Assembly: GCA_028687545.1 (NCBI GenBank) | Contig: JAQTZZ010000019.1 | Coordinates: forward strand, 6,697-70,696 | From: Candidatus Wallbacteria bacterium | Lineage (GTDB): Bacteria > Muiribacteriota > JAQTZZ01 | Length of the DNA: 64,000 nt | Reading direction: 5' to 3' | Translations under genes and position numbers: made by a program | The notes under the pieces: generated by a model | Seen by the model: only the letters and a program-made list of their open reading frames with translations | Database searches by the model: none | What the model was told of the DNA's origin: nothing | Part shown: one piece after another, positions 53,642-60,833 of the stretch | Layout of the letters: each line of letters starts with the position of its first letter | How positions within the stretch are numbered: position 1 is the first letter of the stretch

Positions 53642-54928
53642 TTGAAGATATATAGATACGCTGATCTTACGGATGATTTTTTTAGACATCGAGATGTCCC
53701 GGAACTTGATACAGTGAAGAAAATCCTGCTGCGCGTTTCCATGGACGGCGATGAAGCACTGACTGAATATACCCGTCGCTTTGACGACGTTGAAATTGAA
53801 GATTTCAGAGTCGGGCCTGAGCAGATCAGGGAAGCTTTTCTTGCAACAGGATCCGAAATCATCCACACTCTAAAAACATGTGCTGAAAATATCGAAAAAT
53901 TCGCTCTACTTCAGCTGGATCAGTGCAGAAGTTTTGAAGCAGAGCTTCTACCCGGGGTTTTCACTGGGCAGAAAGTGATTCCGATCGGACGGGCCGGCAT
54001 CTATGTGCCTGGAGGAAATTATCCGCTCGTTTCCACGCTTCTGATGTGCTCGATACCGGCCAGAGTGGCTGGAGTCGGAAAAATTGCAGTTTTTTCCCCG
54101 CCTTCATACGAAGGTTCAGTCCATCCCTTGATTCTTGCTGCCGCTGAGCTGGCGGGAGTGGATGAAGTTTACCGCTTAGGCGGTGCTCAGGCAATTGCTG
54201 CCATGGCGTATGGAACAGCTTCCATTCCAAAAGTTGATCTGATCGCCGGTCCTGGAAACAAGTATGTGACTGCAGCGAAGAAACTTGTCTATGGAAGTGT
54301 AGGGGTAGACATGATCGCAGGACCGACAGAAGTGCTGATCATTGCCGATGATTCAGCTGACCCTGCCCTCCTGGCAGCTGATCTTCTCGGCCAGGCCGAA
54401 CACGACCTGGAAGCAACACCTGTGCTGGTGACAGACTCGGAAACCCTTGTGGCTTCAGTCAAACTGGAAATAGAACAGCAGCTTTGCAAGCTTCAAACAG
54501 AGCAGATCGCACGAAAATCGATCGCAGAAAACGGTATAGTGATCCTGGTTGACGACCTGTTCGAGGCAGTGGAAGCGGCCAACCGGAAGGCCCCCGAGCA
54601 TCTTGAACTGCAGGTGCGCGAACCGGACAGATACATCAGCGGATTGAGAAATTATGGTTCGCTCTTTATCGGAGAATTTGCGGCGGAAGTTCTGGGCGAC
54701 TATTCCAGCGGGCTGAATCATACTCTTCCCACCAATGGTGCTGCCAGATTCACAGGAGGCCTTTCAGTGAGGAATTTCCTGAAATTCCAGACCACGCTGC
54801 GCATGGAGAGAAAAGGGCTGTCCGTGATCGGCCCGGCAGCGCAGAAAATGGGTGGGATAGAAGGCCTTGCAGGTCATGCGGAATCCGTACGGAAAAGACT
54901 GGAAAAAGCAGGCCTGTCTGAAAAATAA
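53642..54928 (+). CDS. hisD: Histidinol dehydrogenase
   Basis: 428 aa, starting at TTG (MKIYRYADLTDDFF). It performs the last two oxidations to histidine with NAD+ and zinc. Signatures: IYVPGGNYPLVSTLLM near residue 123, DLIAGPGNKYVTAAKKLVYG near 200, and the zinc/catalytic residues in LLGQAEHDLEATPV near 250 and APEHLELQV near 320. It lies 38 kb from the other his genes. A 12-codon reading frame ends nine bases upstream, so translation may be coupled to it. Confidence 0.95.
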   Translation: MKIYRYADLTDDFFRHRDVPELDTVKKILLRVSMDGDEALTEYTRRFDDVEIEDFRVGPEQIREAFLATGSEIIHTLKTCAENIEKFALLQLDQCRSFEAELLPGVFTGQKVIPIGRAGIYVPGGNYPLVSTLLMCSIPARVAGVGKIAVFSPPSYEGSVHPLILAAAELAGVDEVYRLGGAQAIAAMAYGTASIPKVDLIAGPGNKYVTAAKKLVYGSVGVDMIAGPTEVLIIADDSADPALLAADLLGQAEHDLEATPVLVTDSETLVASVKLEIEQQLCKLQTEQIARKSIAENGIVILVDDLFEAVEAANRKAPEHLELQVREPDRYISGLRNYGSLFIGEFAAEVLGDYSSGLNHTLPTNGAARFTGGLSVRNFLKFQTTLRMERKGLSVIGPAAQKMGGIEGLAGHAESVRKRLEKAGLSEK

Positions 54929-55008
54929 ACCCGATTTTTGAGAAGTCACCATAACACTCAGTTTCACGCATCATGAACTTAATGAAAATTAATGAAACTT
55001 CATATATG

Positions 55009-55036
55009 TTGACAAATGAATTACCCTGAATATAAT
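55009..55036 (+). promoter_or_regulatory. Consensus sigma70 promoter
   Basis: TTGACA (55009-55014), a 16-base spacer and TATAAT (55031-55036): both boxes perfect. AT-rich AATGAAA repeats upstream (54980-54998) could act as an UP element. It drives the repeat-protein gene at 55065 and is the strongest promoter in the window by sequence. Confidence 0.85.
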
Positions 55037-55064
55037 TAACAAAAGAAGACAAGGGGGAGATACC

Positions 55065-55766
55065 ATGAAAACACTACTGATACTGATGATGACCGCACTG
55101 ATAATCACCGCTGCCTGCGCTGATTCAATCAAGGAGATCAACGATAGAATCGGAGAAAGAAATGGCGTTTCGATTGACAAAGCCAGTCTGGATACGGAAG
55201 CTTCCAGATGCCATAACAATTATCATCCGAATGTTCATCCCACTGTTTATCCCCAGAACCAGATACATCATAACAATAATGTCCATTATCCGACCAATGT
55301 AGTCCATTACCCGACCAATGTCGTAAATTATCCGACTAATTATTATTATCCCACCAATCCTTACTACCCAAATAACAATTATTATCCCACCAACAACTAC
55401 CCGAACAATCCTTACTATCCCAACAACAACTACTATCCTACTAACAACTATTACCCCACCAACAATTACTACCCGAACAATCCCTACTATCCCAGCAATA
55501 ACTACTATCCTACTAATAATTACTATCCAAACAACAACTACCATCCGAACTATCCAACTTATCCTACCAACAACTATACCCCGGTCACCCCTGCTCCTGC
55601 TCCCCAGGTGATCAACAACATCCCGGCTCCCACACCAGGTCCTGTGACTCCCCCGGTCACCCCGGTCCCAAGTGTCAACCCAATGCCCCAGAATAATCCT
55701 GCTACACCTCATACCCCGACAGCTCCTGTAGTCCCTGGCCAGCATGTGCCGAATACTCCTCATTAA
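55065..55766 (+). CDS. Exported Asn/Tyr/Pro-repeat protein
   Basis: 233 aa. A signal sequence (MKTLLILMMTALIITAACA), possibly a lipoprotein (Cys18), is followed by a short charged region. From about residue 55 to 170 the protein is a hexapeptide-like repeat of YYP plus Asn/Thr/Pro (YYPTNN, YYPNNP), with an 18-base DNA period. A Pro/Val/Thr-rich tail (VTPAPAPQVI and onward) ends it. GGGGGAG precedes the ATG. The protein should be unstructured and surface-exposed or secreted, possibly an adhesive or sheath component. A terminator follows. No homologous family is recognised. Confidence 0.85.
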   Translation: MKTLLILMMTALIITAACADSIKEINDRIGERNGVSIDKASLDTEASRCHNNYHPNVHPTVYPQNQIHHNNNVHYPTNVVHYPTNVVNYPTNYYYPTNPYYPNNNYYPTNNYPNNPYYPNNNYYPTNNYYPTNNYYPNNPYYPSNNYYPTNNYYPNNNYHPNYPTYPTNNYTPVTPAPAPQVINNIPAPTPGPVTPPVTPVPSVNPMPQNNPATPHTPTAPVVPGQHVPNTPH

Positions 55767-55790
55767 TAAGATACCCATTCCGATAAAAAA

Positions 55791-55816
55791 AGCCGGTGAA
55801 CTCACCGGCTTTTTTA
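55791..55816 (+). terminator. Rho-independent terminator
   Basis: AGCCGGTGA (55791-55799), loop AC, TCACCGGCT (55802-55810), then a T-run to 55815. An A-run before the stem lets it work in both directions, serving the repeat-protein gene on the plus strand and the small gene ending at 55841 on the minus strand. Confidence 0.9.
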
Positions 55817-55840
55817 TTTCTGCTGTAAAATTACGCGATA

Positions 55841-56035
55841 TCAGGAAGGAATTTTCCAATGATTCTTCAAAGTCTTTTCATAAAGTCCACTAAGATTTCC
55901 TGAATTTTTTTCCGGTTGCGGATGATTAAGGCTCATCTGAATCCAATCATAAGCCTGTCCAGCTGCTGCAAGATCGCCGGATTTCAAAGCAGCTCCAAGG
56001 TCCAGCCACTTCTGATGAATTGGATTCATATGCAC
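55841..56035 (-). CDS. Small protein downstream of the histidine kinase
   Basis: 64 aa; the likely start is ATG 56029 (MNPIHQKWLDLGAALKSGDL, 62 aa), six bases into this frame. It overlaps the kinase stop region by four to ten bases, so it is probably co-translated. Helical and soluble (GDLAAAGQAYDWIQMSL). No family recognised. The bidirectional terminator lies 25 bases after its stop, which supports it as the last gene of the two-component operon. Confidence 0.6.
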   Translation of the reverse strand: MHMNPIHQKWLDLGAALKSGDLAAAGQAYDWIQMSLNHPQPEKNSGNLSGLYEKTLKNHWKIPS

Positions 56036-57444
56036 TCGACATTTTCAAGAGGCAGTTTCATTTCTACGATCAGTCCGCCACCCTTGGCGTTAAGAGCTCT
56101 GATTTTCCCGCCGTGCAGGCATACGGAACGTTCAGTGATTGCGAGGCCGAGCCCGGTCCCGCCTGTCTGCCTGTCACGGGCAACAGAAACCCGGTAAAAA
56201 GGGCGGAATAGATTGGAAAGCTCAGCTTCCGGGACTCCAGGGCCATGATCGCGGACAGTGACAACTGCAGATGCCATTGACTGCTCTTCGACTCTGCTGA
56301 TATCTATTTCGACTTCTGTCTGTTCATCTGTGTATCTGATGGCATTCCGCACTACATTCTCAATCGCCCTGCGTAAAAGCTCAGCATTTCCGTGAACAGT
56401 GCATTCCGCACTTCCCTTGAGCACTACACTCCTGTCACTTCCCTTGGCCTCGAAATTTCCGTCTTCAGCAATGCCCTGCACAAGTTCCATCAGATTCACA
56501 TGTGTCAATTGAATCTTATCGAAGCCACCCTCCAGGCGTGTGAGCATCAGAACCTGGCCGATCATCTGGTTCAGGGATTCCGCTTCCTGCTCAATCCTGT
56601 CCAGGATTTTGGCTGCCTCAGGCCCGGTCTGCTTCCTGGCAAGTTCCAGCGCTACATTGAGTCTTGCCAGCGGAGACCGCAGTTCATGTGAAATGTCTCC
56701 CAGCAGCTGCCTCTGCAGGGTCAGAAGAGACTCAATGCGCTCAGCCATCCGGTCGAAATCCGCGGCCAGCTCGGACAGCTCATCTTTCCGGCCCCCGTAT
56801 TGCGATCCAATGCGTACTTTCAGATCCCCTCCCGCAAAACGTCCGGCCATCTCACGCAGGGAAATTACCGGTGAAGTCAGGTAGCCGGCCAGCCAATAGC
56901 AGACTGCTCCGGAAGTCAGCAGTATGATGAGGAGACTGAACACCGGGTGCATCGGCATGCCCCTGGGTTTTCCGGGAGGGCCAGGGTGCGGGCCATGGTG
57001 GAAAGCAGGAGACAAATCGCATAGAGCGACATATTTTATTCCGTCGATTCCAGTGAAAGGAACCGCAGTCCACATCTGTTCACCAGGTGGAGCAACTTCA
57101 GTTGTTCCACTCTCAATAGCTTTGACAGCCAGATCCATTCCTTTTTCAGGAATCAGCCTGCTGGAGATTTCCTGCCTGTCCTGATTGAGAATCAAGATTG
57201 ACAGGCCAGGCGATTTTTCCAGTTGAGCGGATATTTCTTCCAGGGCAGCTTGATTTCCACTTAAATGACAGCCGAGCATGGCCTGACCATAGATTGGCAG
57301 AGTTTCTTCAAATGGATTCGGCATTCTGTCCCAGTCCGGCCTCGATTCAGTCAGCCTGTCCCAGGTGATCTGAATTACAAATGATGAAAGCACAGCCACC
57401 CAGAAGCTCAGATAGATTTTTAAAAAAATTCTCTTTGGTTTCAC
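56026..57444 (-). CDS. Sensor histidine kinase, CpxA/BaeS type
   Basis: 472 aa. Two transmembrane helices (FLKIYLSFWVAVLSSFVIQI at the start and FSLLIILLTSGAVCYWLAGYL near 165) enclose a periplasmic sensor of about 130 residues. A HAMP domain (SPVISLREMAGRFAGGDL) follows. The H-box is LLGDISHELRSPLARL near 250, the N-box is ENVVRNAIRYTDE near 360, and the G-boxes are VRDHGPGVPEAEL and GGTGLGLAI. All catalytic parts are present. It overlaps the response regulator gene by four bases. Confidence 0.94.
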   Translation of the reverse strand: MKPKRIFLKIYLSFWVAVLSSFVIQITWDRLTESRPDWDRMPNPFEETLPIYGQAMLGCHLSGNQAALEEISAQLEKSPGLSILILNQDRQEISSRLIPEKGMDLAVKAIESGTTEVAPPGEQMWTAVPFTGIDGIKYVALCDLSPAFHHGPHPGPPGKPRGMPMHPVFSLLIILLTSGAVCYWLAGYLTSPVISLREMAGRFAGGDLKVRIGSQYGGRKDELSELAADFDRMAERIESLLTLQRQLLGDISHELRSPLARLNVALELARKQTGPEAAKILDRIEQEAESLNQMIGQVLMLTRLEGGFDKIQLTHVNLMELVQGIAEDGNFEAKGSDRSVVLKGSAECTVHGNAELLRRAIENVVRNAIRYTDEQTEVEIDISRVEEQSMASAVVTVRDHGPGVPEAELSNLFRPFYRVSVARDRQTGGTGLGLAITERSVCLHGGKIRALNAKGGGLIVEMKLPLENVECI

Positions 57445-58175
57445 TCTTTATCCGTTTCCTGATTTCCACCCGAATTTTCAGGTTGAGCCAGAGCATAAAG
57501 ATACCCTACGCTGCGGATGGTTTTGATTCGTTCCATCCCATCCACAATACTGCCAAGTTTCTTGCGCAGCTTGCTGACATGAACATCGATACTGCGGTCA
57601 TAAGGAGTCATTGCCCTGCCCAGAACTTCACGGACCAGTTCTTCCCTTGTCACAAGTTCACCCGCATTTTTCAGCAGTTTTTCCAGCAGACTGAATTCAA
57701 CTGAAGTCAGCTCCATCCTCTCTCCGGACCTGTAAACTTCGCGGGAACCCAAGTCCATCTCCAGATCACTGATCCTGATTTTTTTTGAGACAGAATTTGT
57801 TTCTTCCCGTTCAGGCTTGACTCTGCGCAGGATCGCCCTGATCCGGGCCACCAGTTCCCGCGGATTGAAGGGTTTGGGCAGATAATCGTCAGCCCCCATT
57901 TCCAGGCCTACAATCCTATCCACATCTTCGCCTCGTGCGGTCAGCATTATTACCGGTGTTGAAACTTTCCCATGCAACTGGCGCAGCACTTCAAAACCAT
58001 TGATTCCCGGCAGCATTACATCCAGTATGATCAGATCGTAGCTGCTTTTTATCCCCTGCTCAATTCCAAGCAAGCCGTCATTGACGGTTTCTACTTCAAA
58101 GCCTTCTGTAGACAGATATTCGGTAAGCAGTTCGCATAACTTCTTGTCGTCGTCTATCACAAAAATCCGTTCCAT
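57441..58175 (-). CDS. OmpR-family response regulator
   Basis: 244 aa. The receiver domain has the acidic pair in FVIDDDKKLCELL, the phosphorylated Asp in YDLIILDVMLPGINGFE near residue 52, Thr in VIMLTARGEDVDR near 80, and Lys in DDYLPKPFNPRELVARI near 102. The C-terminal winged helix includes VSKLRKKLGSIVDGMERIKTIRSVGYLYA. It is first in the operon with the kinase and the small gene. Paired TTAACG sites 95 bases upstream may be its own operator. Confidence 0.95.
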   Translation of the reverse strand: MERIFVIDDDKKLCELLTEYLSTEGFEVETVNDGLLGIEQGIKSSYDLIILDVMLPGINGFEVLRQLHGKVSTPVIMLTARGEDVDRIVGLEMGADDYLPKPFNPRELVARIRAILRRVKPEREETNSVSKKIRISDLEMDLGSREVYRSGERMELTSVEFSLLEKLLKNAGELVTREELVREVLGRAMTPYDRSIDVHVSKLRKKLGSIVDGMERIKTIRSVGYLYALAQPENSGGNQETDKE

Positions 58176-58269
58176 TTCTTCTCCTTCCTGATTATCGCAC
58201 CTAATGTAATTCTATCTGATTATCACCCGCAGAATCAGTTAATTAGTGTAAATTCTCGCTTTACAAATC

Positions 58270-58286
58270 TTAACGCTTATTTAACG
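58270..58286 (-). promoter_or_regulatory. Candidate operator of the response regulator
   Basis: TTAACG at 58270-58275 and again at 58281-58286, an 11-base period. On the minus strand this reads CGTTAA, five bases, CGTTAA. Two direct half-sites one helical turn apart are the usual form for OmpR-family regulators. Confidence 0.5.
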
Positions 58287-58323
58287 GTAAATTCACCCTT
58301 TTTCCAGAGGCAAGCCTCGATTG

Positions 58324-59943
58324 TTAAAGAATGAAATCCGTTGAGAGAAAATTCGACTTTCTCTCCTTGAGTATCGTATTGATAAGATTTTTGTTCTGAT
58401 CAGTACTTTTGGCCGCTACCAGCGAGCGGATCGAAAAAACCCTCAAGGCGTCTGTCACTGAAAGCGTTCCCTCAGCAGAGTCTTTCCTGCCAGTAAACGG
58501 GAATGAGTCAGGGCCACGCTGACACTGACAGTTGAGGTTCACCCGGCTGACCTGATTGGTAAGCAGATCAACCAGCCCGGCGACCTGTCCGGGATCAGAG
58601 CCGAAAATGCTGACCTGCTGCCCGAAATTCGACTCAACTATGTATTTTCCCGGGGTTTCCAGATCATCGAAAGGCACCACAGGGATCAATGGACCGAACT
58701 GCTCTTCGCTGTAGATTCGCATCTTGTGATTGACAGGATAGAGCACAGCAGGATAGAAAAAAGTCTGGTTAACCGTTCCTCCGCACTGATTCACGACCCT
58801 GGCTCCTAAACTCACGGCATCTCTGATCAATTCAGTGAGATATTCCGGTTTGCCCGGCTCAGGAAGCGGAGTGAGCGCTACATTTTCTTCCCAGGGAAGG
58901 CCAGGGACAAGTTTGGCGATTTCCTCTGAAAATCTCGAGAGAAACCTGTCCGACAGGCTTCTATGCACAAAAACGATCTTAATTGCAGTGCAGCGCTGTC
59001 CATTGAAAGAAAGCGCTCCCAGCAGACATTCTTTGACAGACAGTTCCAGGTCCGCGTTCTCCAGTACAATGCCCGGGTTTTTTGCGTCCAGGCCCAAAAT
59101 GCAGCGCAGCCTGTGAGGGCTGGGATGCTGCTTTTTCAAAGTGTCGGCGACCCTGCTGGTGCCGATGAAAGCCAGCACATCCACTTTGCCGGTCGCCATC
59201 AACGGTCCTGCCACCTGCTTGCCTTCCCCATAAACCGTATTGACTACACCTGCAGGAAATGAATCGCGGAAGGCTTCCAGCAGCTGCCGCACAAACAACA
59301 CACCGTGCTTGGCAGGCTTGAAGACTACTGTGTTGCCCATGATCAGGGCCGGAATCAGGGTCGTGAATGTCTCATTAAGTGGATAATTGAACGGTCCCAT
59401 GCACAGAACCACTCCAAGCGGCGACCTGCGGATCTGTCCGATGATCCCCTCTTCGATTGTAAGCTTCGAAGCAGCATGGTCCATCTCGCGGACCGCATTC
59501 ATTGTAGCCAGAATATATTCCACAGTGCGATCGAACTCCTTGCAGGAATCCGAATAGGTTTTCCCGATTTCCCACATCAGGAGATTCACGATCTCGTCTC
59601 TGCGCTCTTTCATCCTGATCGTAAACTGTTCAAGGCAGCGTAACCGTTCTTCCACCTTAAGACAGGGCCACTCCCCTTTTCCATGATTATAGGCTGCCAC
59701 CGCAAACTCAAGGGCTTCCAGTGCCGCGGATTCATCCATCAGCGGGATGCTGCCAATCTCCCTGGGAACTGCCCCATCAGCCGTTTCGAAACAGACCGGT
59801 GAATAAATCACTTTCTGCGGACCTTTCCATTGCCGGATTTCTCCGTTGATCAGATACTCGGTCTGGTTGACAGGATTTTTCACTGAAAACTTTGCAGGGA
59901 TGTCTTTCTGGAAAATTCCCTTGATGCTTTCCGCAACACCCAT
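58324..59943 (-). CDS. GapN-like aldehyde dehydrogenase (NADP-dependent GAPDH type)
   Basis: 539 aa, slightly long for the family. The fold residues are seen in MGPFNYPLNETFTTLIPALIMGNTVVFKPAK near residue 190, FIGTSRVADTLKK near 262, and the catalytic Cys in SFNGQRCTAIK near 322. The general-base Glu normally in ELGGKN is missing: the aligned sequence is GLDAKNPGIV near 292. Subgroups annotated as non-phosphorylating GAPDH carry this same LDAKN form, which supports GapN. It would oxidise glyceraldehyde-3-phosphate directly to 3-phosphoglycerate with NADPH yield. Substrate is not proved by sequence. Confidence 0.82.
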   Translation of the reverse strand: MGVAESIKGIFQKDIPAKFSVKNPVNQTEYLINGEIRQWKGPQKVIYSPVCFETADGAVPREIGSIPLMDESAALEALEFAVAAYNHGKGEWPCLKVEERLRCLEQFTIRMKERRDEIVNLLMWEIGKTYSDSCKEFDRTVEYILATMNAVREMDHAASKLTIEEGIIGQIRRSPLGVVLCMGPFNYPLNETFTTLIPALIMGNTVVFKPAKHGVLFVRQLLEAFRDSFPAGVVNTVYGEGKQVAGPLMATGKVDVLAFIGTSRVADTLKKQHPSPHRLRCILGLDAKNPGIVLENADLELSVKECLLGALSFNGQRCTAIKIVFVHRSLSDRFLSRFSEEIAKLVPGLPWEENVALTPLPEPGKPEYLTELIRDAVSLGARVVNQCGGTVNQTFFYPAVLYPVNHKMRIYSEEQFGPLIPVVPFDDLETPGKYIVESNFGQQVSIFGSDPGQVAGLVDLLTNQVSRVNLNCQCQRGPDSFPFTGRKDSAEGTLSVTDALRVFSIRSLVAAKSTDQNKNLINTILKERKSNFLSTDFIL

Positions 59944-60068
59944 TCCACCCTCCGTTAGGCTATGCCACTTTGTTTATTGAAAGCTGCTCCAAAATCTCTG
60001 GCTGTAGAGATCTCGTGAAACAGCCATTATATATTAACTCAGGCCTGAATTTATTTCCAAAGAGTCAC

Positions 60069-60097
60069 TTGCAAAACCAGCAATTGATCAATAAAAT
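60069..60097 (+). promoter_or_regulatory. Promoter of the thioredoxin-like lipoprotein gene, leaderless type
   Basis: TTGCAA (60069-60074), a 17-base spacer and TAAAAT (60092-60097). The ATG at 60104 is six bases further on, with no ribosome site in between. Confidence 0.7.
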
Positions 60098-60103
60098 AAA
60101 ATT

Positions 60104-60529
60104 ATGCGATTAATCTATCTGATCATTCCGCTGATCCTGGCCTATGGTTGCGGGAGTCAGAAGAAAGAATCCCTGCAGGCTGCCAGTGATGGAACAACAA
60201 TTCAGGCCGCTGCCAGGGCCTCCGCAACCGCTCAACCGGACAGACTTCCTCTCCTTCTGGAGCTTTATTCCGAAAACAATTCCCCCTCCATGCGGATGGC
60301 GCCTGTGATGAATGAACTCAAGTCAGAATATGCAGAAACACTGGAAACTCAATCCATTGATGCCAAAAAAAACAGTGACCTGATTGACAAGTATCGGATC
60401 AAGCTGCTGCCGACTCAAATCTTTTTTGATTCTTCAGGGAAAGAGTTGAACCGTCATGAAGGATACATTTCCAAGGAAGAACTGCTGTTTCAGTGGCGAA
60501 ACCTGGGTTACGATTTCACAAAAAAATGA
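60104..60529 (+). CDS. Thioredoxin-like lipoprotein lacking the CxxC pair
   Basis: 141 aa. Signal and lipobox MRLIYLIIPLILAYGC give lipidation at Cys16. Residues about 48-141 follow a thioredoxin fold: LLLELYSENNSPSMRMAPVM aligns with the usual FWAxWCxPCRxMxP region, and the cis-Pro motif KLLPTQIFFDSSGKEL follows near 104. Both active-site Cys are replaced (SENNSPS), so it cannot do disulfide exchange. It may act as a chaperone or binding protein at the membrane. Single-gene unit. Confidence 0.8.
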   Translation: MRLIYLIIPLILAYGCGSQKKESLQAASDGTTIQAAARASATAQPDRLPLLLELYSENNSPSMRMAPVMNELKSEYAETLETQSIDAKKNSDLIDKYRIKLLPTQIFFDSSGKELNRHEGYISKEELLFQWRNLGYDFTKK

Positions 60530-60632
60530 TCAGAAGAGCGATCTTCTCCCTGAATCTGCTTTTCCAAGATCACGATTTCTGGAAACGGGAAAGTTGTTAC
60601 CTGTTCTCAGTACCACTCTCAGTATAGATAAG

Positions 60633-60660
60633 TTGACTTCCTGCTATCTCCGGGTATAAT
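60633..60660 (+). promoter_or_regulatory. Promoter and long leader of the first clostripain-like gene
   Basis: TTGACT (60633-60638), a 16-base spacer and TATAAT (60655-60660). The start codon at 60834 is about 165 bases beyond the predicted transcript start. This leader has an IR GCTGGG near 60719 and CCCAGC near 60768. The 300-base gap holds no other gene. Confidence 0.75.
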
Positions 60661-60833
60661 ACCTGTAAGATAGAATCGAAAGGGGGATTCACGGGGGTTT
60701 TTGTTTATCTCTAATTAAGCTGGGGCGGGAGACTGGGGTTCGGCTAATCATTGTTCAACCTGTTGCACCCAGCCTGTATATCAAGTCTCCAAATCATCAA
60801 TTGCAAGAATTTGAGAAAGGAGTTGTAGCTCGC

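Noticed and set aside
55240-55580. CRISPR-like tandem repetition
   Set aside because: The 18-base period is continuous and coding, without spacers of unique sequence.
55125-55859. 244-codon minus-strand frame made of Ile/Val/Gly repeats
   Set aside because: It is the reverse reading of the YYP repeat gene; the repeat period alone keeps it open.
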